A stretch of DNA of 64,000 nt. Source: Alphaproteobacteria bacterium. Lineage in GTDB: Bacteria; Pseudomonadota; Alphaproteobacteria; Micropepsales; Micropepsaceae. Shown one piece after another: positions 9,518-17,015 of this stretch. Each line of letters starts with the position of its first letter. The first letter of the stretch is position 1. The position numbers and the translations under genes are program-made. The stretch covers positions 124,001-188,000 of the forward strand of contig JADHVO010000006.1 in NCBI GenBank assembly GCA_016783965.1, read 5' to 3'. The notes beneath the pieces were generated by a model. That model was given only the letters and a program-made list of their open reading frames with translations. It was not told the origin of the DNA and ran no database searches.

Positions 9518-11218
9518 CTAATCCCCCAACGCCACACCATCTCGCCGCGGGTCGGCGCCGCCGCGGTAACCTCCGGCCACCTTCTGAATGATGTGGAGGC
9601 CGCTCTCCAAGTCGCGGGGGACGACCGTGTGGCCCATGGCGGTGAGCTGGGGTGCGAGTTGTTCCAGCACCGTTCCCTTCTCGAGGATCGTCGGGGTGTT
9701 GAGGTTGAGCGGGTGGGGAAGGGCGGCGGCTTCCTGCGGACCGAGCTTGCCGTCGATCATGCCGATCAGCGCGTTGGCGACGTAGTCGATGATCGCGGGG
9801 CCGCCGGGTGAGCCGGCGGCGATGGCGAACCTGCCGTGCGGATCGAACACGATGGTCGGCGACATGGCGCTCATCGGGCGCTTGCCGGGGCCGGGGGCGT
9901 TCGCGACCGGTTTCCCGTCCAGCACCGGATCGAAGGAAAAGTCCGTCAGCTCGTTGTTGAGCAGGAAGCCGTTGGCCATCGTCTCCGAGCCGAAGGCGAA
10001 CTCGATGGTCATGGTCATCGACACCACCATGCCGTGATCGTCCACGGCGGAGAGATGCGAGGTGCCGGGAAGCTGCTGCGAGCGCTGCGGCGCATAGTCG
10101 GCGCGCTTGTCCGGCGGATTGCCGGCGGTGGCGGTGCCCATGTCTTTCTTGGCATCGATCAATGCGGAGCGTTGCGCGAGGTAGCCCGGGTCGATCAGGC
10201 CGCGCACCGGCACGTTGATCACGTCGGGATCGCCCAGATATTTCGCGCGGTCGGCGAAGGCGAGGCGGCTCGCCTGGGTGAACAGGTGCACTTCGCTCAG
10301 CGTGCTGGGTTGCAGGTCGGAGGAAGGGAAGCGCTCCAGCATGCCGAGGATCTGGAGCACCGCGACGCCGCCGGAGCTGGGCGGGCCCATCGAGCACAGC
10401 TTGTAGGAACGATAGGTGCCGCAGACGGTGGGGCGCTCTACCGCGCGGTACGACGCGAGGTCCTTCAGCGTCATCGGGCCGGGATTGACGGGTGCGTGCG
10501 TGACCGCGTCGACGATGTTCCGCGCGATCTTGCCGGAATAGAACGCCTTCGCGCCGCCCTTCGCGATCGCACGCAGGGTGGCGGCGAGTTCGGGGTTCTT
10601 GACGATCTCGCCTTCGGCCAGCGGCGTGCCGTTGCCGTGATAGAAGTAGCGGTTCATGTCCGGCATGCGCGTCATCTGCGGCGCGAAGTCTTTCAGCTCG
10701 CGTGCCAGCTTGCGGCTGACGGGGAAGCCGTTGGCTGCGAGGCGGATCGCTGGATCGAACAGCGTGGCCCAGGGCAGCCTGCCGAAGCGCTTGTGCACCA
10801 TCTCGAACATCGCGATGACACCGGGCACGCCGGTGGAGAGACCGCCGGGGATCGCATCCATGTGCTGGCGCGGCTTGCCGTCGGGACCGAGGAACATGCC
10901 GGGGCCGTCGGCGGCGGGTGCGGTCTCGCGGCCGTCGAAGCTCAGCGTGCGCTTGGTCCTGGGGTCGTAGACGATCATGAAGGCGCCGCCGCCGATGCCG
11001 GAGGATTCCGGCTCGACCAGCGTGAGTACGAGCTGTGCTGCGATGCCGGCATCCACCGCGCTGCCGCCCTTGCGCATCATCTCGCGACCCGCTTCCGAGG
11101 CGGCCGGGTTGGCGGCGGCGATCATGTGGTGCTTCGCGATGGTGTCGTCGGCGAGGGCCGGTGAGGCGAAGGCCGCCGCGGCGATAGCGGCGAAAATCAC
11201 ACGGCGTGCGCTGTTCAT
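9518..11218 (-). CDS. ggt: Gamma-glutamyltranspeptidase
   Basis: A 566-residue periplasmic Ntn-hydrolase that cleaves or transfers gamma-glutamyl groups, for example in glutathione breakdown. A signal peptide (residues 1-23, ending ALADD) precedes AANPAASEAGREMMRKGGSA and the SSGIGGGAFM signature. The autoprocessing nucleophile is Thr386 in PGTSHLSAVD, dividing large and small subunits; LNNELTDFSF and GSPGGPAIIDYV follow. I chose ATG 11218 because GGGAAG lies about 8 nt upstream and a signal peptide follows at once; the frame is open 13 codons further. It is divergent from an S58 peptidase with a 41-bp gap. Confidence 0.93.
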   Translation of the reverse strand: MNSARRVIFAAIAAAAFASPALADDTIAKHHMIAAANPAASEAGREMMRKGGSAVDAGIAAQLVLTLVEPESSGIGGGAFMIVYDPRTKRTLSFDGRETAPAADGPGMFLGPDGKPRQHMDAIPGGLSTGVPGVIAMFEMVHKRFGRLPWATLFDPAIRLAANGFPVSRKLARELKDFAPQMTRMPDMNRYFYHGNGTPLAEGEIVKNPELAATLRAIAKGGAKAFYSGKIARNIVDAVTHAPVNPGPMTLKDLASYRAVERPTVCGTYRSYKLCSMGPPSSGGVAVLQILGMLERFPSSDLQPSTLSEVHLFTQASRLAFADRAKYLGDPDVINVPVRGLIDPGYLAQRSALIDAKKDMGTATAGNPPDKRADYAPQRSQQLPGTSHLSAVDDHGMVVSMTMTIEFAFGSETMANGFLLNNELTDFSFDPVLDGKPVANAPGPGKRPMSAMSPTIVFDPHGRFAIAAGSPGGPAIIDYVANALIGMIDGKLGPQEAAALPHPLNLNTPTILEKGTVLEQLAPQLTAMGHTVVPRDLESGLHIIQKVAGGYRGGADPRRDGVALGD

Positions 11219-11259
11219 GATGCTTCCCGGCCCCCGATGACCGCAGTAGTTTCCCATGC

Positions 11260-12258
11260 ATGGTACGGCCAGGCGCGCGAAATCTCATCACCGACGTTGC
11301 AGGATTGCGCGTGGGCAATGCGCAGGACGCAAAGGTGCGCACCGGCGTCACCGTGGTGATGGCCGACAGGCTGTCCACCGCGGTGGTGGATGTGCGCGGC
11401 GGCGCGCCGGGGACGCGCGATACCGATGCGCTCGATCCGACCGCGATCGACGGCGGGGCCGACGCGATCGTGCTGTCGGGGGGATCGGTGTACGGGCTGG
11501 ATGCGCCGGCGGGCGTGACATCGCTTCTGCGAGAGCAGGGGCGCGGCGTGTTCTTCGGCGGGGTGAACGTGCCGATCGTGCCGGGCGCGATCCTGTTCGA
11601 CCTGACCAATGGTGGCGACAAGAATTGGGGCGCGGAGACGCCCTATCGCGCGCTGGGGCGTGCGGCGGCGGAGAGCGCCGGGTTCGAGTTTGCGCTGGGC
11701 AATGCGGGGGCGGGATTGGGCGCGCGGGCCGGGGCTTACAAGGGCGGGCTCGGCAGTGCGTCGGCGGTGACGGATGACGGGTTCACGGTGGGCGTGGTGG
11801 TGGCGGTGAACTCATTGGGCTCGCCGCTGATCCCGGGCACCGATGTGTTCTGGAGCTTTCCGCTGGAGCAGCACGGGGAGTTCGGCGGGCGGCGATTGAA
11901 GGGCGATGTGTCGGTCGACCTCGATCTGCCGGCGGACATGAAGGGTGCGGCACCGAAGCAGAACACGACCATCGCGGTGGTGGCGGTGGACGCGGAGGTG
12001 TCCGCAGTCGAGCTCAAGCGCATCGCGATCATGGCACAGGACGGGTTCGCGCGGGGGCTCAGGCCGATCCATACGCCGTTCGACGGCGATGTGGTGTTCG
12101 CGTTCGCGACGGGCCGGCGGCAGCTGGGCGAGATGCGGCAGCGGCAGGTGATGCGGCTGGGCTCGATCGTCTGCGATACGCTGGCGCGGGCGATTGCGCG
12201 CGGCGTGTATGCGGCGGAGAGCCTGGGCGGCGTGCCGGGCTATCGCGACGCGTTCTGA
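11260..12258 (+). CDS. P1 family (S58, DmpA-like) aminopeptidase/amidase
   Basis: A 332-residue cytoplasmic protein of the DmpA/L-aminopeptidase D-esterase family, which self-cleaves to expose an N-terminal Ser/Thr nucleophile. Visible family elements are GLRVGNAQD near the start, VDVRGGAPGTRDTDAL, VLSGGSVYGLDA, the GNAGAGLGARAG region with the downstream GGLGSAS, and NTTIAVVAVDA near residue 240, the expected cleavage/nucleophile site. No signal peptide. It starts 41 bp from the divergent ggt gene, so shared regulation is plausible. The substrate cannot be inferred. Confidence 0.87.
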   Translation: MVRPGARNLITDVAGLRVGNAQDAKVRTGVTVVMADRLSTAVVDVRGGAPGTRDTDALDPTAIDGGADAIVLSGGSVYGLDAPAGVTSLLREQGRGVFFGGVNVPIVPGAILFDLTNGGDKNWGAETPYRALGRAAAESAGFEFALGNAGAGLGARAGAYKGGLGSASAVTDDGFTVGVVVAVNSLGSPLIPGTDVFWSFPLEQHGEFGGRRLKGDVSVDLDLPADMKGAAPKQNTTIAVVAVDAEVSAVELKRIAIMAQDGFARGLRPIHTPFDGDVVFAFATGRRQLGEMRQRQVMRLGSIVCDTLARAIARGVYAAESLGGVPGYRDAF

Positions 12259-12281
12259 CCCGGCTTACCTCCACAAAAAAG

Positions 12282-12370
12282 TCCGTCATTGCCCGGCTTG
12301 TCCGGGCAAACCATTTTTTTGGAGCAAGCGACAAAATTGGGTCGCCCGCATAAAGCGGGCGATGACGGTT
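12282..12370. repeat. REP-like palindromic element
   Basis: Between the S58 peptidase and the dienelactone hydrolase gene. The left half CCGTCATTGCCCGG...CCGGGCAA and the right half TCGCCCGCATAAAGCGGGCGA...ATGACGG are each palindromic and are bounded by inverted CCGTCAT/ATGACGG ends. This fits the REP-type repeats common in alphaproteobacterial intergenic DNA. Confidence 0.6.
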
Positions 12371-12468
12371 GTTGATGATGTGGCGTTCGTGCTCGCTGGG
12401 GATGGCAGCTTGGGCGGTGTGAATTGCGCTAAGCTTCGCATCCGAAGGGCCAATGGGAGGATGCAGCC

Positions 12469-13326
12469 TTGGACAAGCTCACAGAACACACCTTCGAGAT
12501 GCCGCGGCGCGCGTTCGTCACCACGCTGGTCGCCGGATTCACGCTGGCCGCGGGACCGGTCCGCGCGGACGCCATCGTCACCGATGCGAACGGGCTCGAT
12601 GCGGGCGCGGTCGACGTGCCTGTGTCGGACGGAAAGATCCCGGCCTATCGCGCCAAGCCCGCGGGCAAGACCGGCGTGCCGGTGGTGCTGGTGGTGCAGG
12701 AAATCTTCGGCGTGCACGAGCACATCAAGGACCTGTGCCGGCGCCTCGCGCACACCGGCTACTACGCAATCGCACCGTCGCTCTATGCGCGCTACGGCGA
12801 CCCGGGCAAGTACGACATGGCGCACGTCCAGGACCTGCTGAAGGACGTCATCAGCCATGTGAAGGACAGCGAGGTGATGAGCGACCTCGACTCGTCGGTG
12901 GCGTTCGCGAAGAGCGAAGGCGCTGATACCGCGAAGCTGGCGATCACCGGCTTCTGCTGGGGCGGGCGTATCGTGTGGCTCTACGCGGCGCACAATCATG
13001 CGCTGAAGGCGGGCGCAGCGTGGTACGGTCCGCTGGCCGGCACGCCGTCGCCGGAGCGGCCGCACACCGCGATCGAACTGGCGGGTGCGGTGAAGGCGCC
13101 GGTCCTCGGGCTGTACGCCGGGCAGGACCAGAACATCCACCAGGCGGACATCGACGCGATGAGCGCGGCACTGAAGGCAGCGGGCAACACCAAGTCGCGC
13201 ATCGACGTGTTCGCGGACGCGCAGCACGGGTTCAACGCGGACTATCGCCCTTCGTATAACGAGAAGGATGCGAAGGAAGGTTGGGCGCGGATGCTGGCAT
13301 GGTTCAAGGAGAACGGGGTGAGTTAG
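12469..13326 (+). CDS. Exported dienelactone hydrolase family protein
   Basis: A 285-residue alpha/beta hydrolase. The N-terminus has a twin-arginine-like export signal (PRRAFVTTLVAGFTLAAG, residues 12-29). The DLH triad is visible: Cys163 in GFCWGGR, Asp220 in YAGQDQNIH and His253 in AQHGFNADYR; the VVQEIFGVHEHIKD segment is also family-typical. The family hydrolyses dienelactones and related esters; the real substrate is unknown. The start is TTG at 12469, supported by GGGAGG at 12455-12460 with 8-nt spacing; no in-frame ATG gives a full protein. Confidence 0.87.
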   Translation: MDKLTEHTFEMPRRAFVTTLVAGFTLAAGPVRADAIVTDANGLDAGAVDVPVSDGKIPAYRAKPAGKTGVPVVLVVQEIFGVHEHIKDLCRRLAHTGYYAIAPSLYARYGDPGKYDMAHVQDLLKDVISHVKDSEVMSDLDSSVAFAKSEGADTAKLAITGFCWGGRIVWLYAAHNHALKAGAAWYGPLAGTPSPERPHTAIELAGAVKAPVLGLYAGQDQNIHQADIDAMSAALKAAGNTKSRIDVFADAQHGFNADYRPSYNEKDAKEGWARMLAWFKENGVS

Positions 13327-13330
13327 TGCG

Positions 13331-13445
13331 TGCTTCGAGGCTCGCCCTTCGGGCGAGCACCTCAGCATGACGGAGTGCGTTAGTTTGCAGTCCTGGTTCG
13401 TCATCCTGAGGTGCGAGCGAAGCGAGCCTCGAAGGATGGCAGCAC
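13331..13445. repeat. REP-like inverted repeat (GAGGCTCGC type)
   Basis: The left half at 13331-13374 (TGCTTCGAGGCTCGCCCTTC...) and the right half at 13399-13445 (..GCGAGCGAAGCGAGCCTCGA) are inverted relative to each other. Each contains CTCAGCATGACG or CGTCATCCTGAG. It is a dispersed intergenic palindrome placed downstream of a convergent gene pair. Confidence 0.6.
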
Positions 13446-13450
13446 AAAAC

Positions 13451-13480
13451 AAAAGGCCCCGGATCGCTCCGGGGCCTTTT
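13451..13480. terminator. Bidirectional intrinsic terminator
   Basis: AAAAGGCCCCGG-ATCGCT-CCGGGGCCTTTT: a perfect GC-rich stem with A and T tracts on the two sides. It sits between the convergent dienelactone hydrolase and lipoprotein genes and can serve both. Confidence 0.9.
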
Positions 13481-13495
13481 CATAACTGCGGTTCG

Positions 13496-14656
13496 TTAGC
13501 GCACGAAGACGCGGACTTCGCTGCTCGTGGCGCCGGGGTCGGTGGCGCTGGCGACCGCGAGGCGCGACGCCGGGACGCCCATGTCGGTCATGGAACGAAG
13601 TACTTCCTGCGCGTGGTTCTTGGCCGAGGTCTGCGCCAGCTGCACCGCCGCGGCCGAGCCGCGCGTCGGCGCCACCGCGACGACCGAGAAGCCGGCGTTC
13701 GGCCTGGTCTGGAGCGCCTGGCTCAGCGCCGCGTAGAGGATCTGCTGGTAGTCGACGCCGGGGCGGTCAAAGCGGATCACCACCAGCGGCGTGCCGGCCA
13801 TGGCCAGCGTCGAGGCCGACACCGGGCCGCCGGCGGCGGTGGCGATCGGCACGCTGCCGAGATCGGCGCCGTAGAGCTCGCCGTTCTTGATCGCGGCGGC
13901 CAGCGTTGTGAGGTTGGCGCGCTCATTGGCGACATAGGCGGTCTGGCGCTGGGTGTCTTCCGACGCGGCGCGCAGCAGGCGGTCGATCAGCACGATGGTC
14001 TGGTTGGTCTCGTCTTCCAGCACAGCGAGCTGGCGGTGGTCTTCATCGACCGCGCCCGACACGTTGTAGGTCGCCTGGATCTGGTCCAGCGCGAAATGCG
14101 CCGACGACGAATCCGACGCGATGGACGCCGCCAGCGCGTTCAGCGAATTGATGTTGCCGGCTAGCGAATCAAGCGACGACTGGGCGTTGTTCCACTCGGT
14201 CACCAGCTCCGGGTTGCCGCGGGTGGTGCCGACCTGGAGGCGCGTGGTGATGCGGGCCTTGGACTCGTGATAAGCGAGCGCCGCGTCCGCGCCCTGGTTG
14301 CGCAGCTCGGCCAGGCGGCCGGCGTCGGCGCCGATGTGGTCGTTCAGCTGCTGGATCTGGGCCCGCATGGAGGCGATGGAGGCGCTGACCGCGGTGCCCG
14401 TGTTGCTGCCGGGCTCGATCGCGATCGGGGTGACAGCCACCACCGGGGCCGAACCGGCCGGGGTGGGCGCCGGGGTGCCGGGGCCGCCCGGCGGGAATTG
14501 ATCGGGGGTGGTGCCGCCCGTGGTCGGCGGCGGCGCCGTGTCGTCGCTAAACAGGGCGTTGTCGACGTCCGAACAGCCCGCAAGCCCCAGGGCTCCGACA
14601 AGCGCCAAGACGCTGACTAGCCGCTGTTTGTGGCTCGCCGCCCGAGTTCCCCGCAT
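13496..14656 (-). CDS. Uncharacterised lipoprotein with helical mid-region
   Basis: A 386-residue lipoprotein. The signal peptide has lipobox LGLAGC with Cys28 as acylation site. A Pro/Thr/Gly-rich linker (residues about 38-70) follows, then a long mostly helical region (about 85-280) and a C-terminal module (about 285-386) with LVVIRFDRPGVDYQQILYAA and KNHAQEVLRSMTDMGVPASR, vaguely OmpA-C-like in layout but without its peptidoglycan-binding signature. I chose ATG 14656 with GGAG about 8 nt upstream; the frame is open 30 codons further without signal-peptide character. An envelope role is inference. Confidence 0.75.
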   Translation of the reverse strand: MRGTRAASHKQRLVSVLALVGALGLAGCSDVDNALFSDDTAPPPTTGGTTPDQFPPGGPGTPAPTPAGSAPVVAVTPIAIEPGSNTGTAVSASIASMRAQIQQLNDHIGADAGRLAELRNQGADAALAYHESKARITTRLQVGTTRGNPELVTEWNNAQSSLDSLAGNINSLNALAASIASDSSSAHFALDQIQATYNVSGAVDEDHRQLAVLEDETNQTIVLIDRLLRAASEDTQRQTAYVANERANLTTLAAAIKNGELYGADLGSVPIATAAGGPVSASTLAMAGTPLVVIRFDRPGVDYQQILYAALSQALQTRPNAGFSVVAVAPTRGSAAAVQLAQTSAKNHAQEVLRSMTDMGVPASRLAVASATDPGATSSEVRVFVR

Positions 14657-14952
14657 GTGCCGCTCTCCGCGCGACCGGCGTTGCTTCCCCCACGAAGAAG
14701 ACAACCCGGCTTGAATCCAGCCCGCCCGCGCGCGCAAAAAAGCCACGCGAGTCCTTGGATAGCAGTCTTAACGAGCGTCCCAAGTGCAAACAAGGGTACG
14801 GAATGACGCTTTCTGGGGAGAATTTCCCCGAAGGGCGAAGGACTTGGCCCGGTTCCAGCGGCGTGGCAAACGGGCGATGAACGGGCTGATATAAAGTTGT
14901 CGCGCGCGCTTGCCTTTAGCGGGGGCGGACAATAGGTTCTGCGCCCTCAAAC

Positions 14953-15029
14953 GCACCCGTAGCTCAGCTGGATAGAGCATCAGACTACGAATCTGAGGGT
15001 CAGGAGTTCGAATCTCTTCGGGTGCGCCA
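14953..15029 (+). tRNA. tRNA-Arg (anticodon ACG)
   Basis: A 77-nt cloverleaf. The acceptor stem GCACCCG pairs with CGGGTGC, the discriminator is G and CCA is encoded. The D arm is AGCTCAGCTGGATAGAGC. The anticodon stem TCAGA/TCTGA holds loop CTACGAA, giving anticodon ACG (CGN codons, read as ICG). The T arm is AGGAGTTCGAATCTCTT-like with the standard GTTCGAATC loop. A stem-loop repeat follows 7 bp downstream. Confidence 0.96.
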
Positions 15030-15036
15030 TTTCTAT

Positions 15037-15083
15037 TGGCGGCGCGCAAACAGCCGCAACATCAACCTGTTTACGCGCCGCCA
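15037..15083. repeat. Stem-loop repeat, conserved-loop family, copy 1
   Basis: Two 17-nt arms, 15037-15053 and 15067-15083, pair with one mismatch. The loop is CCGCAACATCAAC. Two other copies at 15421-15469 and 32311-32356 have different arm sequences but nearly the same loop. Confidence 0.7.
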
Positions 15084-15168
15084 TGCAGGCTGGCGCATTT
15101 GAGTTGGCGGCGATAACTGCGCCCGCCCGCGCATAAGGCCGCCCCGCCAACCCCGCCCAGACGGGTTG

Positions 15169-15343
15169 CGGTCAGAGTAAGAATGGCTTTTCACAGGAGC
15201 CTCAGTTGCCGCGCGTTCAGATATCCAACGAGCGGTACCTAATTCTACTCTGACCCCGAACTTCCTCTATTTCGATTTGAGCTTTTCAAGGTACCTGATC
15301 CGTTGGGCTGCCCCCGAATTTCACCTAGAATTGGGGTCAGAGT
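15169..15343. repeat. GGGGTCAGAGT inverted motifs (RAYT/REP-like)
   Basis: Three copies of a GGGGTCAGAGT core: GGTCAGAGTAAGAAT near 15169, AATTCTACTCTGACCCC at 15241-15257 (opposite strand), and AATTGGGGTCAGAGT at 15329-15343. The alternating orientation resembles non-autonomous REP units mobilised by REP-associated tyrosine transposases in other genomes. No transposase is present here. Confidence 0.5.
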
Positions 15344-15420
15344 CGCCACCTCGGATGGTCCTGACGCACGCTCACCTGCCAGTTCCCATTTTCATTCCAT
15401 CGGGCGCGTCATCTTCTTTG

Positions 15421-15469
15421 GTGGGCGGGCAAAGTAGCCGCCACGCCAACCCTACTTTCGCCAGCCCAC
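15421..15469. repeat. Stem-loop repeat, conserved-loop family, copy 2
   Basis: The arm GTGGGCGGGCAAAGTAG (15421-15437) pairs imperfectly with CTACTTTCGCCAGCCCAC (15452-15469). The loop CCGCCACGCCAACC is the family's conserved part. Confidence 0.65.
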
Positions 15470-15507
15470 TGTTGGCTGCGCTCACGACGCGGTTCGGCGC
15501 GCCCGCG

Positions 15508-16161
15508 CTATTGCGCCAGGGTGACCACGACGTTGACGGCGAGGGCGATCAGGACCGTGTTGAAGAAGAAGGAGATGACGCCGTGCATCAGCGTCAGCCG
15601 CCGCATCTGCGCCGACAGGACTTGGACGTCGGACACCTGGGCCGTCATGCCGACCACAAAGGCGTAATACACAAAGTCCCAGGCGCCGGGCCTCGGGGTT
15701 TCCGGAAAGAGAAGGCCGCCCCGCTGCGGTGACGGATCGTGGCCGGCCCCCTCGTAGTAGATGTGGGCATAGCGGTACGCCACGATCATGTGGAGCATCG
15801 CCCAGCCGAGCGGCACGTTTGCGATGGCAAGGATGAGCAGCGGCGGGCTGCCGGTCTTCGCCGAGTGAAGGAGAACGAAGATCTCCGTGATGCTGAACAC
15901 GCTTGCCGCCAGCGCCACCGCAAACACGACGAAAGCCCCTTCGTCGGCAAACTGGGCCTTGTCGCAAAGGTCCGTGGGACTCGTTGCGGCCGTCAGCAGC
16001 AACAGCAGAGCCAGATGGCAGGTAAAGAACGCATCTACGCCGATTGCGAGGTGCAGATGCGGGTCGTCCCCGATGGGAAGGGCCCAGGCGATCAGCCCGG
16101 CGACGATGGAAACATAGAAGCGCCAGTGATGCCGTGCTTGCGCAGCCAGGAACGCGCTCAT
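15508..16161 (-). CDS. DUF1345 family membrane protein
   Basis: A 217-residue inner-membrane protein with five or six hydrophobic segments, e.g. FYVSIVAGLIAWAL, HLALLLLLTAAT, GAFVVFAVALAASVFSITEI, ILAIANVPLGWAMLHMIVAY and FFFNTVLIALAVNVVVTL. The motif HTMIVAYRYAHIYY-like (here HMIVAYRYAHIYYEG) with WDFVYYAFVVGMTAQVSDV is typical of DUF1345. The function is unknown. It is the last gene of a three-gene minus-strand operon (dedA, small ORF, DUF1345), starting 19 bp after the small ORF stop. ATG 16161 is used. Confidence 0.82.
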   Translation of the reverse strand: MSAFLAAQARHHWRFYVSIVAGLIAWALPIGDDPHLHLAIGVDAFFTCHLALLLLLTAATSPTDLCDKAQFADEGAFVVFAVALAASVFSITEIFVLLHSAKTGSPPLLILAIANVPLGWAMLHMIVAYRYAHIYYEGAGHDPSPQRGGLLFPETPRPGAWDFVYYAFVVGMTAQVSDVQVLSAQMRRLTLMHGVISFFFNTVLIALAVNVVVTLAQ

Positions 16162-16180
16162 GGTCTCGCTCCGCCCGCGG

Positions 16181-16327
16181 TCACGGCTGATCGCTGCGCT
16201 GTGCGGGCTGGGAGATGTCGAAAACGCCGATAACGATCGCACCTCCAAACATCGCAAATGCAACCGCGAGGCAGATCAGCAGAACGTAGACGGGTTTCAC
16301 AGGCGGGGTGCTTCGAGGCGGCGTCAT
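16181..16327 (-). CDS. Small single-span membrane protein (48 aa)
   Basis: A 48-residue reading frame, MTPPRSTPPVKPVYVLL..., with a short proline-rich N-terminus, one strong transmembrane helix (residues about 13-35) and a polar C-terminus. Its ATG overlaps the dedA stop as ATGA, so it is probably translated by coupling, and the DUF1345 gene follows 19 bp later. The compact operon placement and clean helix make it likely to be real. I recognise no family. Confidence 0.6.
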   Translation of the reverse strand: MTPPRSTPPVKPVYVLLICLAVAFAMFGGAIVIGVFDISQPAQRSDQP

Positions 16328-16965
16328 TCTTTCGGGATCTCTTCGCTGATCCGCTTCATGAAGCGGGTTCTTCGGATCAGAACTGCCGCCACCACGATCA
16401 GGAGCAGGACTGCCGCGATGGCGAACGGACGATAGGCGCTTGCGACCGGCAATTCGTCCGATGCCAAAACCGCGACCATCCCGGGCAGAAGCAATCCCGG
16501 CGCCCATACCAGGGCCGAGGCGACGTTCGCGATCCAGAAGCGCCGCGCCGGCATGTGCATCATGCCTGCGACAAGCGGAACGGTCGCTCGCAGCGGGCCG
16601 AAGAAGCGGCCGATGAACACGCTCATCGAGCCGTAGTCGCGAAACAGCGCCTCGCTCGCGTCCAGCATTCGCGGATAGCGCGTAAATGGCCAGCGCCCGG
16701 TGATGTGGCGGCCGAAGCGCAATCCCAACCAGTAGGAGATCCCGTCACCGGCAACCGCACCCAGGATCGCGCCGGAGAGCAACGGAAACAGCGGCACGAT
16801 GCCCTTGGGCACGAGCAAACCGGCGGCCAACATGATAGTGGTTCCGGGGAACAGAAGACTCAGGAAGACGAAGGACTCTCCGAATGCCGTGATGAACATG
16901 ATCGGAAAGGCCCACTCGGCATGCCGCGTGACGAAGTTCACCGTTGTGCCGACCACATCGTCCAT
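16324..16965 (-). CDS. DedA family (SNARE-associated/VTT) membrane protein
   Basis: A 213-residue DedA-family inner-membrane protein. Family features are the FGESFVFLSLLFPGTT re-entrant region, GAVAGDGISYWLGLRFGR, and FIGRFFGPLRATVPLVAGMMHM with conserved arginines. DedA proteins are implicated in undecaprenyl-phosphate or phospholipid translocation, which is notable because uppP lies divergent only 50 bp away. It is the first gene of an operon with a 48-residue ORF and DUF1345. ATG 16965. Confidence 0.9.
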   Translation of the reverse strand: MDDVVGTTVNFVTRHAEWAFPIMFITAFGESFVFLSLLFPGTTIMLAAGLLVPKGIVPLFPLLSGAILGAVAGDGISYWLGLRFGRHITGRWPFTRYPRMLDASEALFRDYGSMSVFIGRFFGPLRATVPLVAGMMHMPARRFWIANVASALVWAPGLLLPGMVAVLASDELPVASAYRPFAIAAVLLLIVVAAVLIRRTRFMKRISEEIPKE

Positions 16966-17015
16966 GCTCGCCTCGTAACTCCTTCACACGTCCTCAACCC
17001 AGAGACCGGATCGCG

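Larger units (their letters stand above)
15030..15507. other. Repeat-rich gene-free region
   Basis: About 480 bp between tRNA-Arg and the DUF1345 gene with no credible coding sequence. It contains two or three stem-loops with a conserved CCGCCACGCCAACC-type loop (15037-15083, about 15139-15152 degenerate, 15421-15469) and three GGTCAGAGT motifs, listed separately. No integrase or attachment-site duplication of the tRNA end was seen. Confidence 0.7.

Noticed and set aside
9402..11621. A 739-codon minus-strand frame over the ggt region
   Set aside because: Arg/Pro-rich shadow translation in another frame of ggt and antisense to the S58 gene; no domain.
15037..15469. CRISPR-like array
   Set aside because: The repeats are hairpins with unequal spacing and variable arms; there are no regular spacers and no cas genes.
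14953..15507. tRNA-Arg as integration site of a genomic island
   Set aside because: No integrase and no duplicated tRNA 3' end was found downstream; the region holds only short repeats.
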